64,000 nucleotides of DNA from CAVUPF01 sp963803755. Its GTDB lineage: Bacteria; Actinomycetota; Thermoleophilia; Solirubrobacterales; 70-9. Of the stretch, positions 41,892-50,171 are shown piece after piece. The position numbers were made by a program, and so were the translations under genes. The notes under the pieces are model-generated. The model was not told where the DNA came from. It saw only the letters and a list, made by a program, of their open reading frames with translations, and did not search any database. How positions within the stretch are numbered: position 1 is the first letter of the stretch; each line of letters begins with the position of its first letter. The stretch spans positions 340,281 through 404,280 of the forward strand of contig CAWDNP010000012.1 in NCBI GenBank assembly GCA_963803755.1. Reading direction: 5' to 3'.

Positions 41892-43340
41892 GTGGCTGAC
41901 GATCGGCTGAGCGGGCTCGACTCCTCTTTCCTTCACATGGAGCGAGCTGGGGCGCACATGCACGTCGCCTCGACGATCATCTTCGAGGGACCCGCGCCGA
42001 CCCACGAGGAGTTCCGCGACCACATAGCCTCTCGCCTGCACTTGGTGCCGCGCTTCCGCCAGAAGCTGCGCTTTGTCCCCTTCGGTCAAGGCCGTCCGGT
42101 CTGGGTCGACGATCCCCACCTCAATCTCGATTACCACGTGCGCCAGACCGCGCTGCCGGCACCAGGCTCCGAGGAGCAGCTGCGCAACCTCGCTGCGCGG
42201 ATCTTCTCCCAGCAGCTCGACCGCACCAAGCCGCTCTGGGAGCTGTGGCTGGTCGAGGGGCTGCGGGACGGGCGCTTCGCCGTCATCGGCAAGAGCCACC
42301 ACGCCCTGGTCGACGGCATTTCCGGGGTCGACATCACCACCGTGCTCTTCGATCTGGACCGCGAGCCAGCGCCACCCCCGTCCTCGGCGCCCAAGTGGCT
42401 CGCCAGGCCCGAGCCGACCGACCTCGAGCTGCTCGGCGGCGCGCTGCGCGAGCGCCTCACCAGCCCGAAGGAGATCGTCCGTGGCGTCCGCGCCGTGCTG
42501 CGCGGCCCGCGCCAGGTCGCGAGGGGGATCGGCGCGACCGGCAAGATGATCGGCGCCGGGATCGCGGCACCTTCCACCCCGTTTAACGTCGAGATCGGCC
42601 CCCATCGGCGCTTCGCGATCGCCCAGACCGATCTCGAGGGGCTTAAGCGGGTTAAGGACGCCCACGGCGGCACCGTCAACGACGTCATCCTCTCGACCGT
42701 CGCCGGCGCGCTCGGCAACTACCTGCGTGCCCGCGGCCACGACACCGAGGGACTGGAGATGCGGGTGATGGTCCCGGTCAGCGTCCGCACCGACGAGGAG
42801 CACGGGGCGCTCGGTAACCGGATCGCGGCGATGATGGCGCCGCTGCCCGTCTGGTGTGAAGACCCGGTCGAGCGGCTGCGGCTGGTGACCGAGACGATGG
42901 GCGACCTGAAGGCCTCCGGTCAGGCTGTGGGCGCCGAGATCCTCACCCGGATCACCGACTTCGCGCCGCCGACTATTGCTGCCCAGGCCGCTCGCCTGCA
43001 GCCCGCGCAGCGCTTCTTCAACCTCGTCGTCACCAACGTGCCGGGGCCGCAGCTCCCGCTCTACGTCCTCGGGCGCCAGATGGAGTCGATCTTCCCGATG
43101 GTGCCGCTGGCCCGCCGCCAGGCCCTCTGCGTCGGGATCATGTCCTATAACGGCCAAATCAACTTCGGCCTCATCGGCGACTACGACGCGATGGCCGGCC
43201 TCGACAGCTTCGCCCTCGACCTCGAGGCAACGATTCGGGAGACGGTGGCGACCGCAGCGCCGAAGCCGAAACGGCGGACTCGGCCGAGGAGGAACCAGCG
43301 CAGCGAGGAAGCTGCCCTCGCCCCCGAGGCCCAGGCCTAG
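41892..43340 (+). CDS. Wax ester synthase / diacylglycerol acyltransferase (WS/DGAT)
   Basis: 482-residue acyltransferase for triacylglycerol or wax ester storage. It begins ADDRLSGLDSSFLHMERAG, as in the family. The active-site HHxxxDG appears as KSHHALVDGISGVD near residue 137. The C-terminal domain has VTNVPGPQLPLYVLG and ALCVGIMSYNGQINFGL. The last 25 residues are a basic tail. GTG start at 41892 directly before ADDR. Actinobacteria often carry such enzymes for carbon storage. Confidence 0.93.
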   Translation: MADDRLSGLDSSFLHMERAGAHMHVASTIIFEGPAPTHEEFRDHIASRLHLVPRFRQKLRFVPFGQGRPVWVDDPHLNLDYHVRQTALPAPGSEEQLRNLAARIFSQQLDRTKPLWELWLVEGLRDGRFAVIGKSHHALVDGISGVDITTVLFDLDREPAPPPSSAPKWLARPEPTDLELLGGALRERLTSPKEIVRGVRAVLRGPRQVARGIGATGKMIGAGIAAPSTPFNVEIGPHRRFAIAQTDLEGLKRVKDAHGGTVNDVILSTVAGALGNYLRARGHDTEGLEMRVMVPVSVRTDEEHGALGNRIAAMMAPLPVWCEDPVERLRLVTETMGDLKASGQAVGAEILTRITDFAPPTIAAQAARLQPAQRFFNLVVTNVPGPQLPLYVLGRQMESIFPMVPLARRQALCVGIMSYNGQINFGLIGDYDAMAGLDSFALDLEATIRETVATAAPKPKRRTRPRRNQRSEEAALAPEAQA

Positions 43341-43350
43341 CGGACGACCC

Positions 43351-45018
43351 TTGCGCGTAGCCCTCGCCCAGATCAACCCGACCGTGGGCGATATCGAGGG
43401 CAACGCGGCAAAAATCGCGGAGTGGATCGGCCGCGCCCGCGCCGAGGGCGCCGAGCTGGCGATCTTCCCGGAGCTGTGCGTGTCCGGCTATCCCGCCGAG
43501 GACCTCTACCTGAAGCGCCACTTCGTCGAGGCGAACCGGCGCGCGGTCGAGGAGCTGGCCCGGGGGGTCAGCGGCATGACCGTGCTGGTCGGCTTCGCCG
43601 AGCCGGTTGCGGGCAGCGGCGACTTCCGCCACGCCCACAACTCCCTCGCCGTCCTCACCGATGGCGCCGTGCGGGCCGTCTATCGCAAGAACCGACTCCC
43701 CAACTACGACGTCTTCGACGAGCAGCGCTACTTCGTGCCGGGAACCGAGCCGGCGACGGTCGAGGTCGCCGGGGCGAAGGTGGGGCTGACGATCTGCGAG
43801 GACTGCTGGGTTGAGGGGCCACCCGCCTCGACCGAGGCGGCGGCTGGCGCCGAGCTGATCGCGAACCCGTCGGGCTCGCCCTACCACCGCGGCAAGGGGC
43901 GCGAGCGCGAGGAGATGTTTGCCGCCCGCGCCCGCGCCTACTGCACCAACTTCGCCTTCTGCAACCTGGTCGGAGGTCAGGACGAGCTGGTATTCGACGG
44001 CCAGAGCTTCGTTATCGGGCCGGGCGGCGAGGTGATCGCCCGCGCCGCCCAGTTCGAGGAGGAGCTGCTGCTCTGCGAGGTCCCCTCCCCCGCTCCGGGT
44101 CCGCTCGCCGAGCCGTTGCCCGACCTCGACGAGGTCTACGGGGCGCTCGTCCTCGGCCTGCGCGACTACGCCCGCAAGAACGGCTTCCGCCATGTCGGTG
44201 TCGCCCTCTCGGGCGGGATCGACTCCGCCCTGGTGGCACTACTCGCCGTCGACGCCGTCGGGCCCGGGCACGTTAGCTGCGTGGTAATGCCCTCACCTCA
44301 TTCCAGCGCCGAGACGCAGGCCGACGCCGGGGCCATCGCGGCGAACCTCGGCTGCGAGGCGATCGAGATCCCGATCTCCTCGGCGATGAGCGCCTATGAG
44401 GCCGCCCTCGCCGACTCCTTCGGCGCCGCGACGGACGGCTTAGAGGCCGAACCCCTGCCCCGCGACCCGACCCGCGCCTCCGAGCCCGACCTCGCTGCCG
44501 AGAACATCCAGGCGCGGATCCGGGGCAACCTGATGATGGCCCTCTCTAACAAGCACGGTTGGCTGGTGCTGACGACCGGCAACAAGAGCGAGATGTCGGT
44601 CGGCTACGCCACCCTCTACGGTGACATGGCGGGCGGCTTCGCGGTGATCAAGGACGTGCCGAAGACGCTCGTCTATGCGCTGGTTCACCGCCGCAACGAG
44701 CACGCGGGCCGTGAGCTGATCCCAGCCTCGGTGCTGGAGCGGGAGCCGTCGGCCGAGCTTCGTCCCGACCAGCTCGACAGCGACTCGCTGCCGCCGTATG
44801 AGTTGCTCGACCGCATCCTTGCCGCCTACGTCGAGCGCGACGAGGGGCGGGAGGAGATGATCGCCGCCGGGATGCCGGGCGGCGTCGTCGACGAGGTGAT
44901 CCGGATGGTCGATCACTCCGAGTACAAGCGCCGCCAGGCCGCACCGGGCATTCGCATCACGCCGAAGGCCTTCGGACGCGATCGCCGTCTGCCGATCACG
45001 AATCGCTTCGGGGGTTAG
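43351..45018 (+). CDS. nadE: Glutamine-dependent NAD synthetase
   Basis: 555 residues in two domains. The N-terminal nitrilase-type glutaminase (about 1-270) has catalytic residues in ELAIFPELCVSGYPAE, AVYRKNRLPNYDVFDE and GLTICEDCWVEG. The C-terminal synthetase has the SGGIDSALVALL P-loop near residue 290 and TTGNKSEMSVGYATLYGD. It makes NAD from deamido-NAD and glutamine. The start is TTG at 43351 (LRVALAQINPTVGDIEGN), 10 nt after the upstream stop. Confidence 0.95.
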   Translation: MRVALAQINPTVGDIEGNAAKIAEWIGRARAEGAELAIFPELCVSGYPAEDLYLKRHFVEANRRAVEELARGVSGMTVLVGFAEPVAGSGDFRHAHNSLAVLTDGAVRAVYRKNRLPNYDVFDEQRYFVPGTEPATVEVAGAKVGLTICEDCWVEGPPASTEAAAGAELIANPSGSPYHRGKGREREEMFAARARAYCTNFAFCNLVGGQDELVFDGQSFVIGPGGEVIARAAQFEEELLLCEVPSPAPGPLAEPLPDLDEVYGALVLGLRDYARKNGFRHVGVALSGGIDSALVALLAVDAVGPGHVSCVVMPSPHSSAETQADAGAIAANLGCEAIEIPISSAMSAYEAALADSFGAATDGLEAEPLPRDPTRASEPDLAAENIQARIRGNLMMALSNKHGWLVLTTGNKSEMSVGYATLYGDMAGGFAVIKDVPKTLVYALVHRRNEHAGRELIPASVLEREPSAELRPDQLDSDSLPPYELLDRILAAYVERDEGREEMIAAGMPGGVVDEVIRMVDHSEYKRRQAAPGIRITPKAFGRDRRLPITNRFGG

Positions 45019-45422
45019 CGGCTCCCTGGCACCGGCCTGATCGCAATCGTCATCCGGGCGAGGGCGCAGAGCTTGCCGTCGGCGTTTCGGACCTCGGCGT
45101 CCCAGACCCAGGTGGTGCGCCCACGGTGGCGGGCGCGGGCGGTCACTTCCGCGGTGCCCTCGGTGATCGGGCGAATGAAGCTGACGTTTATCGACTGGCC
45201 GATCGCAACCATCCCGTCGCTGAGTACGGCCAGCGCCGTCGCGCCGGAGCAGACGCTCTCGACCAGTGTCGACACAACGCCTCCGTGCAGGAGGCCGACC
45301 GGCTGGCGCAACTCATCGCGCACCTCCAGCCGCACCCTGGCGTGATCAGGGTCATCGTCGAGCCACTCGATGCCCACCAGCGCGTCGAAATTGGAGTGAA
45401 GCCCGCGCGGGTCATCGGCCAT
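45015..45422 (-). CDS. PaaI-type hotdog thioesterase
   Basis: Hotdog-fold acyl-CoA thioesterase, 135 residues from ATG 45422 (ADDPRGLHSNFDALVGIEW). The catalytic aspartate-glutamate region is LLHGGVVSTLVESVCSGAT near residue 50, and GRTTWVWDAEVRNADGKL closes the fold. TAAGGT ends 8 nt before the start. The stop overlaps the convergent nadE stop in TTAG. Confidence 0.88.
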   Translation of the reverse strand: MADDPRGLHSNFDALVGIEWLDDDPDHARVRLEVRDELRQPVGLLHGGVVSTLVESVCSGATALAVLSDGMVAIGQSINVSFIRPITEGTAEVTARARHRGRTTWVWDAEVRNADGKLCALARMTIAIRPVPGSR

Positions 45423-45430
45423 CGGCGCGC

Positions 45431-45436
45431 ACCTTA
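45431..45436 (-). promoter_or_regulatory. -10 box (TAAGGT) of the thioesterase gene
   Basis: On the minus strand TAAGGT ends 8 nt before the ATG at 45422. Confidence 0.45.
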
Positions 45437-45472
45437 ATCGGATCACTGCGCGGTGACACCTCCCATCTGACG

Positions 45473-45478
45473 TAGGCT
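45473..45478 (+). promoter_or_regulatory. -10 box (TAGGCT) of the HTH-membrane gene
   Basis: TAGGCT ends 9 nt before the GTG at 45488. Confidence 0.45.
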
Positions 45479-45487
45479 TCTCGACCC

Positions 45488-46402
45488 GTGGCGCTCACCG
45501 ACGACCAAAGGGCGATGCTCCGGCTGCTTGCGCAGCGTGAGCAGGGCTATGAGGATCTTGCCGCGCTGATGGGCCTCAGCGTCGAGGAGGTACGCGTCAA
45601 GGTAAGGGAGGCGCTGACAGAGATCGACCAGGCAGAGCAGACACCTGCCGAGGCGACCGAGGAGCCTGAGGAGCCCCCACCCGCCCCTGCGGCGACGGAG
45701 CCTCAGGCCGAGAAGCCCGCCGAGAGGGCCCCAGCCGAGCCACCCGTGACGCCCACACTGCCACCTTCGCCGCCCTCAAAGCCCTCCACTCCCGCTCCCT
45801 CTCACCGGCCGAGCATCCGCCTGCCCGAGGACCAGCGACTCCTCGCGGGTGGTCTGGCCGGGGCCGTCGCGGTCATCCTAATTCTGGTACTGGCGCTCTC
45901 CGGCGGTGGTAAATCGTCTTCCTCGAGCCCGACGACGACGACCACCGCAACAACACCCACGGGCAACGCGAACACCACAGCTTCCAACCCGAAACTGACC
46001 GAGGCGGTGCTGTCGCCGGTAAATGGCGGCAACGCCAGCGGCCGGGCCCTGTTCGGGCGGATCCGCAAAACCCCCGTGCTCCAGGTCGAAGCGCGAGGCC
46101 TCGAACCCTCGCCGAAGGGACAGTCCTACACGGTCTGGCTCTACCGCTCGCCGAAGCTGGTACTGCGGGTCGGCGCCGTCAACGTAGGCAAGTCGGGCGG
46201 GATCACGGCGCAGTTCCCCATTCCAACCCAGCTGCTCGCCTACGTCGCCAGCGGGGCCTTCGGCCAGATCGACATCTCCCTCACCCAGGACGCCGCCTAC
46301 GAAGCCGAGGTGGCGAAGGCCAAACAGGAAAAGCGCCTCCCCGAATACACGGGCACAGACATCCTTCGCGGCAAGATCACCGGCCCGGCGATCAAGAAAT
46401 AA
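45488..46402 (+). CDS. HTH, membrane helix and anti-sigma-K-like protein
   Basis: 304 residues in three parts. Residues 1-45 look like a sigma-region-4 type helix-turn-helix (TDDQRAMLRLLAQREQGYED, then LMGLSVEEVRVKVRE). A long proline- and alanine-rich linker (about 50-115) is followed by one membrane helix (about 120-140) and then a threonine-rich stalk. The outer domain (about 170-300) resembles the RskA-type anti-sigma C-terminus (GQSYTVWLYRSPKLVLRVG). The combination suggests a membrane-tethered regulator. Stop codons of this and the convergent gene are directly adjacent (TAACTA). Confidence 0.78.
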   Translation: MALTDDQRAMLRLLAQREQGYEDLAALMGLSVEEVRVKVREALTEIDQAEQTPAEATEEPEEPPPAPAATEPQAEKPAERAPAEPPVTPTLPPSPPSKPSTPAPSHRPSIRLPEDQRLLAGGLAGAVAVILILVLALSGGGKSSSSSPTTTTTATTPTGNANTTASNPKLTEAVLSPVNGGNASGRALFGRIRKTPVLQVEARGLEPSPKGQSYTVWLYRSPKLVLRVGAVNVGKSGGITAQFPIPTQLLAYVASGAFGQIDISLTQDAAYEAEVAKAKQEKRLPEYTGTDILRGKITGPAIKK

Positions 46403-48037
46403 CTACCCGAGCAGCTTCCCCGGATTCATGATCCCGGCTGGGTCGAGCTGATCCTTGACCGCATGCAGTACTTCCAGTCCAGTACTCCCCACCTCGGCCT
46501 CCATATACGGGGCGTGGTCCCGGCCCACCGCGTGGTGATGCGTGATCGTGGCGCCCGCAGCGACGATCGCCTCCGAGGCGGCGCGCTTCACCGCCCTGCA
46601 CTGCTCATCCTCCTCGCCGCGGCGGGCGCGGGAGATGAATGTGAAGTAAAGGGATGCACCGTCGGGGTAGGCGTGGGAGAGGTGGCAGAAGACGAGGCCC
46701 GGTGTGCCCTGGGCGGCGAGCGAGTCGCGGATCGCTTTGCCGGCCGCCGCGTGCAGCTCGCCGAGCCACGCCCAGGTGTGGGAGGTCTCCAGCGTCTCGA
46801 CCATCGCACCCAGGTCCATCAGCGTGTCGCGCAGGTAGGGGCCCTGGTAGCGGCCGTGCTCCCAGGAGCGCCCGACCGTCCGGCCGAGGTAGACGGCACC
46901 ACCGGCGCGCAGGGCGCGGGCCGCGAGGGCGCGCCGGCGGGCGACCGACTCTTCCTCCCCCTCCAACCCGACGACGAGGAGGCAGCCGCTGCGGCGGCGG
47001 CGCAGGCCGAGGTAGCCGTTGAAGAGGGCACCGGCAACGCCGCGTGGCCCCGAGAGCGCCAGCGAGCCCTCGGTCTCCTCCTCGTCGGAGACGCGGATCA
47101 CGTCGGGCAGCCCCGATCCCTGCGCCATCGCTCGCACGATCTCTGCTCCGGCCTCGAAGTTCTCGGCCATCCAGCCCTCATAGCGCCGCGTCCGGGGAGC
47201 CGGGCGCACCCGAACGGTCACGTCGGGAATGACGCCGAGGACGCCCTCGGAGCCCACGATCAGCTCTCGCAGCGCCGGTCCCGCCGCCGTGTGCGGGGTC
47301 GCGAGTGTGCGGAGGTCCCCGGCGGGGGCGATCAGGCGGACCGAGCTGACCAGCGCGTCGAAGCGCCCGTAGCCGCTCGAGGCTTGCCCGGCGGAGCGGG
47401 TGGCGGCGAAGCCGCCGATCGTCGCGTACTCGAAGGACTGCGGGAAATGCCCGAGCGTCATCCCCTGGGCACCCAGCGCACCCTCGGCCTCCGGGCCGCG
47501 CAGTCCGGCGCCCAGGCGGGCGGTCAGCGAGCGGCGGTCGACCTCGACGTCGCGGAGCCGACTCAGGTCGAGGCTGATCAGGCGGCCGTGCGCGCCGCGC
47601 AGCGGCTCGACTCCGCCGACGACGCTGGTGCCGCCACCGAAGGGCACAACGGCGATGCCCTCCGCCGCGCAGGTCTCCAGGACGGATCGCATCGCCTCGG
47701 CGTCGCGGGGCAAGACGACGGCATCCGGCGCGGCTTCGAGCTTCCCCCGGCGCAGCCTGGTGAGATCGATGTAGCCGCGGCCCGTCGCGTGGCGGACGCG
47801 ATCCTCCGTGCCGGCAAAGACGCTCTCCTCGCCGACCGCGTCGAGCAGGGCCCGCGGCAGCGGCTGCGCCGGGGGAAGCTCGAAGCCCTCCAGCGACTCA
47901 GCCCGTGGCGCCCACTCCAGCTCGCCCACTCCCTCGCGCAGAGCGGCCAGCGCCTCATCATCAAGGCGCGGCGTGACCGACGGGTCACCCCACCCCCACC
48001 ACTTCGCGTCGCGCCGAGGGCCGTCCACGACCGTCAC
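46403..48037 (-). CDS. FAD-linked oxidase (alkyl-DHAP synthase/glycolate oxidase-like)
   Basis: 544 residues. The PCMH-type FAD-binding domain (about 95-270) has VVPFGGGTSVVGGVEPL near residue 130 and GSEGVLGVIPDVTVRVRP near residue 265. The FAD-linked oxidase C-terminal domain ends in ITHHHAVGRDHAPYM and DPAGIMNPGKLLG, as in alkylglycerone-phosphate synthases and D-lactate dehydrogenases. The HHH of the AGPS active-site loop is present. GTG start. The ether-lipid role is not proved. It shares an operon direction with the SRPBCC gene. Confidence 0.9.
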   Translation of the reverse strand: MTVVDGPRRDAKWWGWGDPSVTPRLDDEALAALREGVGELEWAPRAESLEGFELPPAQPLPRALLDAVGEESVFAGTEDRVRHATGRGYIDLTRLRRGKLEAAPDAVVLPRDAEAMRSVLETCAAEGIAVVPFGGGTSVVGGVEPLRGAHGRLISLDLSRLRDVEVDRRSLTARLGAGLRGPEAEGALGAQGMTLGHFPQSFEYATIGGFAATRSAGQASSGYGRFDALVSSVRLIAPAGDLRTLATPHTAAGPALRELIVGSEGVLGVIPDVTVRVRPAPRTRRYEGWMAENFEAGAEIVRAMAQGSGLPDVIRVSDEEETEGSLALSGPRGVAGALFNGYLGLRRRRSGCLLVVGLEGEEESVARRRALAARALRAGGAVYLGRTVGRSWEHGRYQGPYLRDTLMDLGAMVETLETSHTWAWLGELHAAAGKAIRDSLAAQGTPGLVFCHLSHAYPDGASLYFTFISRARRGEEDEQCRAVKRAASEAIVAAGATITHHHAVGRDHAPYMEAEVGSTGLEVLHAVKDQLDPAGIMNPGKLLG

Positions 48038-48059
48038 TGCCCCCTCAGAGGCATCCCTC

Positions 48060-48524
48060 TCACCGCTCTTCCCCGGTCAACGCGCGTTCGATCCCGTCCA
48101 GCGCCTCCTGGAGGATTGCCCCCTGGCCGCGCCGCATCAGCGGCGAACCTAGCCGTGAGAGCCCCCGCAGCGACTGCTTGGAGGCGAGGCTGACCGCGGT
48201 CCCGTCCCCCACGGTCCGCAGGCTGATCTCGACGCTCGCGCTGCGCAGGTGGCGGGCGAACGGGGTTCCCTCGAGCTGCTGCTCCCAGATGTAGCGCTCA
48301 CCCTCAGCTGAGCTGAGGCAGCGGAAGTCAGCCCGCACACCCCGGCCCTCGTTCGTTTCCAGCACCTTCGTCCACTGACTGCGCCGCCCGGCGCTCTTGC
48401 GCTCGACGTTCTCGACCCGTGTCGTACGCGGCCACCAGCGGGGCAGGCTGTAGGGATCGGAGACCAGCGACCAGACCTCGCCGACGGAGACCGCGATCGT
48501 ACGGCGGCGGACCACTCGGGACAT
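48060..48524 (-). CDS. SRPBCC-family lipid-binding-like protein
   Basis: 154-residue START/Bet v1-like protein. It begins RVVRRRTIAVSVGEVWSLVS, the typical first strand and helix with VWSLVSDPYSLPRWWP. ATG at 48524. No catalytic residues are expected in this fold. It lies 10 bp after ftsR, so it may be cotranscribed with garA and ftsR. Polyketide cyclase-type or toxin-like roles are possible; nothing decides. Confidence 0.85.
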   Translation of the reverse strand: MSRVVRRRTIAVSVGEVWSLVSDPYSLPRWWPRTTRVENVERKSAGRRSQWTKVLETNEGRGVRADFRCLSSAEGERYIWEQQLEGTPFARHLRSASVEISLRTVGDGTAVSLASKQSLRGLSRLGSPLMRRGQGAILQEALDGIERALTGEER

Positions 48525-48534
48525 CGGCCGCGGG

Positions 48535-49281
48535 CTACTCGCCCGCCAGGCGGCGCAGATCGCGGACGAGCAGCAGGTGCTTGAGGTGGCTGACGGTCGC
48601 CGCCAGGCTTTCCAGGCTCTCCAGCGCCTCCTTGCGCCGCTCCGGGTTGCGCGAGCGCAGCGCGGGACCCAGCAGCGCTTCCAGCAGGTTTGCCTCGCGG
48701 TCGGCGGAGGAGCGGAAGACGCGCAGGTTGCGCGCCCCGACCCCAACCCGGGAGAGATCGTTGGCGGCGCGGACGATCTCGCGGTCGGTCTCGTCATAGA
48801 CGGTCTTGCCGTCGCGCTTCTCGGGCTGGACGATGCCGAAGTTCTCCAGCTCAGCGATCAGCTCCTCGCGGGCACCTGTCTCCTCGATCACCTCGTCGAG
48901 GCTGAGGTAGGCGCTAGAGGTGTTGACGAGGATCGCCCGCCGCACCGCGCCGGCGTTGGGCCGGCGGTCGGCTGTCCCGCTGAGGTCGACTTCGCCCCCC
49001 GCGGCCAGCTCCTGGCGGATCACCCGCAGCGGCAGGAACTCGTCGCGCTGCAGGCGCAGGATCGTCCGCAGCCGTTCGACGTCGGACTGGCTGTAGAGGC
49101 GGTAGCCGCCCGAGGTGCGGCGCGGGGTGAGCAGCTTTTGGTCCTCGAGGTAGCGGATCTTTGAGATCGAGACATCATCGAACTCGCCCTGGAGGATCTT
49201 GCAGACGGCGCCGATCGTCAGTGCCTTGCGCGGCCGGCTGGCCGAGTCGGGCGGGCGGATCTGCTTCTCAGAGACTGCCAT
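48535..49281 (-). CDS. ftsR: MerR-family regulator, FtsR-like
   Basis: 248 residues. The MerR helix-turn-helix (about 20-90) reads SISKIRYLEDQKLLTPRRTS and LRLQRDEFLPLRVIRQEL, matching the mycobacterial Rv1828/FtsR type. A C-terminal helical effector region follows with no metal-binding cysteines. The gene lies directly after the GarA-like gene, as Rv1828 follows Rv1827. In corynebacteria FtsR activates ftsZ; the role here is inferred from this synteny. ATG at 49281, 4 bp after the garA stop. Confidence 0.9.
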   Translation of the reverse strand: MAVSEKQIRPPDSASRPRKALTIGAVCKILQGEFDDVSISKIRYLEDQKLLTPRRTSGGYRLYSQSDVERLRTILRLQRDEFLPLRVIRQELAAGGEVDLSGTADRRPNAGAVRRAILVNTSSAYLSLDEVIEETGAREELIAELENFGIVQPEKRDGKTVYDETDREIVRAANDLSRVGVGARNLRVFRSSADREANLLEALLGPALRSRNPERRKEALESLESLAATVSHLKHLLLVRDLRRLAGE

Positions 49282-49285
49282 CGCC

Positions 49286-49762
49286 TTACTTCTCCAGGTA
49301 GCTGAGCTTGTACTTGCCGACCTGGATCTCGTCGCCGTCAGAGAGTCGGTGCGACTCGATCCGGCGCCGGTTGACGTAGGTCCCGTTAAGCGAACCGAGG
49401 TCGTCGATGTAGAGGCCGTCGCGGCGGCGGACCAGCAGCGCATGATTGCGGGAGACGGTGACGTCGTCGAGGAAGACACCGGCGTCGGGACTGCGCCCGA
49501 TATTGATCCGGTCCTCGCTGACCGTGAAGCTCTCCCCGGCCCGGCCGCCGCCGGAACGGATCACCAGAGCCGCTCCGGCCTGCTCGACCACCTCGTCGAT
49601 GTCGATCGGCTGCATGTCGCCGGTCTCATCGACGGTGTAGGTCATCGTCGTCGGGTCCTCGCCGCCCTCCGCGGGGCCAGCGCCGAGGTAGGCGCCACAC
49701 TTCTGGCAGTAGTTGGCGCCCTCGGGGTTGGCGAACCCGCACTCGGGACAGTGGACGGCCAT
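49286..49762 (-). CDS. garA: GarA-like FHA protein with N-terminal zinc ribbon
   Basis: 158 residues. A zinc ribbon (CPECGFANPEGANYCQKCG) opens the protein and replaces the usual N-terminal tail. Between ribbon and FHA domain lies a threonine-rich segment PTTMTYTVDETGD, a possible phosphothreonine site. The FHA domain (about 65-158) has INIGRSPDAGVFLDDVTVSR and SLNGTYVNRRRIES, very close to GarA. GarA controls 2-oxoglutarate and glutamate enzymes through kinase signalling. ATG with GGAGG five bases upstream. The zinc ribbon variant is unusual for this family. Confidence 0.9.
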   Translation of the reverse strand: MAVHCPECGFANPEGANYCQKCGAYLGAGPAEGGEDPTTMTYTVDETGDMQPIDIDEVVEQAGAALVIRSGGGRAGESFTVSEDRINIGRSPDAGVFLDDVTVSRNHALLVRRRDGLYIDDLGSLNGTYVNRRRIESHRLSDGDEIQVGKYKLSYLEK

Positions 49763-49778
49763 GGTCGCCTCCGGGCGC

Positions 49779-50048
49779 TCAGGCGGCCGGCTCGTCCTCC
49801 GCATCGGGCTGCGCCTTGCCGGCGAGGATCTCGGTCAGCTGCTTCACGTCATCGCCGGAGAACAGCGAGTCGCCGCGCTCGCGCTTCTGGCGCAGCCGGT
49901 TAACGAGCTCAGCACGGAGGATGTCGATCTTTCCGTGCAGGACGCGTCGCTTGTAGGAGATCTCGTTCTCCTCCTGGGTGAGCTTGTCGATCAGGTCCTT
50001 CAGCTCCTTATCGGAGAGTGAGCCCAGATCGGGAAAGGTGTCCTCCAT
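49779..50048 (-). CDS. RsiG-like c-di-GMP-motif anti-sigma protein
   Basis: 89-residue, largely helical protein. After an acidic N-terminus (EDTFPDLGSLSDKELKDLID) comes ENEISYKRRVLHGKID. This fits the RsiG c-di-GMP signature E-x3-S-x2-R-x3-Q-x3-D with His in place of Gln. The helix continues as ILRAELVNRLRQKRE, then an acidic tail. RsiG of Streptomyces has two such helices; Rubrobacter RsiG has one and dimerises. The ATG at 50048 has AAGGAG four bases upstream; an alternative ATG lies at 50072. Family call rests on this motif and length. The partner sigma factor (WhiG-like) is not in the window. Confidence 0.8.
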   Translation of the reverse strand: MEDTFPDLGSLSDKELKDLIDKLTQEENEISYKRRVLHGKIDILRAELVNRLRQKRERGDSLFSGDDVKQLTEILAGKAQPDAEDEPAA

Positions 50049-50064
50049 CTCGCTCCTTGAATTG

Positions 50065-50079
50065 GGAGGCATAGCCTCC
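50065..50079. repeat. Perfect hairpin in the rsiG-like 5' leader
   Basis: GGAGGC (50065-50070), a 3-nt loop, and GCCTCC (50074-50079). It lies between the -10 box and the ribosome binding site and contains an alternative ATG and a GGAGG that could bind ribosomes. Folding would hide both. Confidence 0.6.
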
Positions 50080-50096
50080 GTTTGCCGCTGCCGCCG

Positions 50097-50126
50097 ATTA
50101 TAGGTCGAGCACGGCCAAAGGTTCAA
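50097..50126 (-). promoter_or_regulatory. Sigma-A-type promoter of the rsiG-garA-ftsR operon
   Basis: On the minus strand, TTGAAC (50121-50126) is followed by an 18-nt spacer and TATAAT (50097-50102). This is the clearest full promoter in the window. The predicted leader is about 40 nt. Confidence 0.8.
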
Positions 50127-50138
50127 CTGAAGGTTGAA
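50122..50138. promoter_or_regulatory. Inverted repeat overlapping the -35 box (operator candidate)
   Basis: TTCAAC (50122-50127) and GTTGAA (50133-50138), separated by 5 nt. The left arm covers the -35 element of the rsiG-like promoter, so a bound protein would block or contact RNA polymerase. Confidence 0.5.
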
Positions 50139-50171
50139 GGTTTATGGAGAATGCGGTTTTGCTTGCATCCC

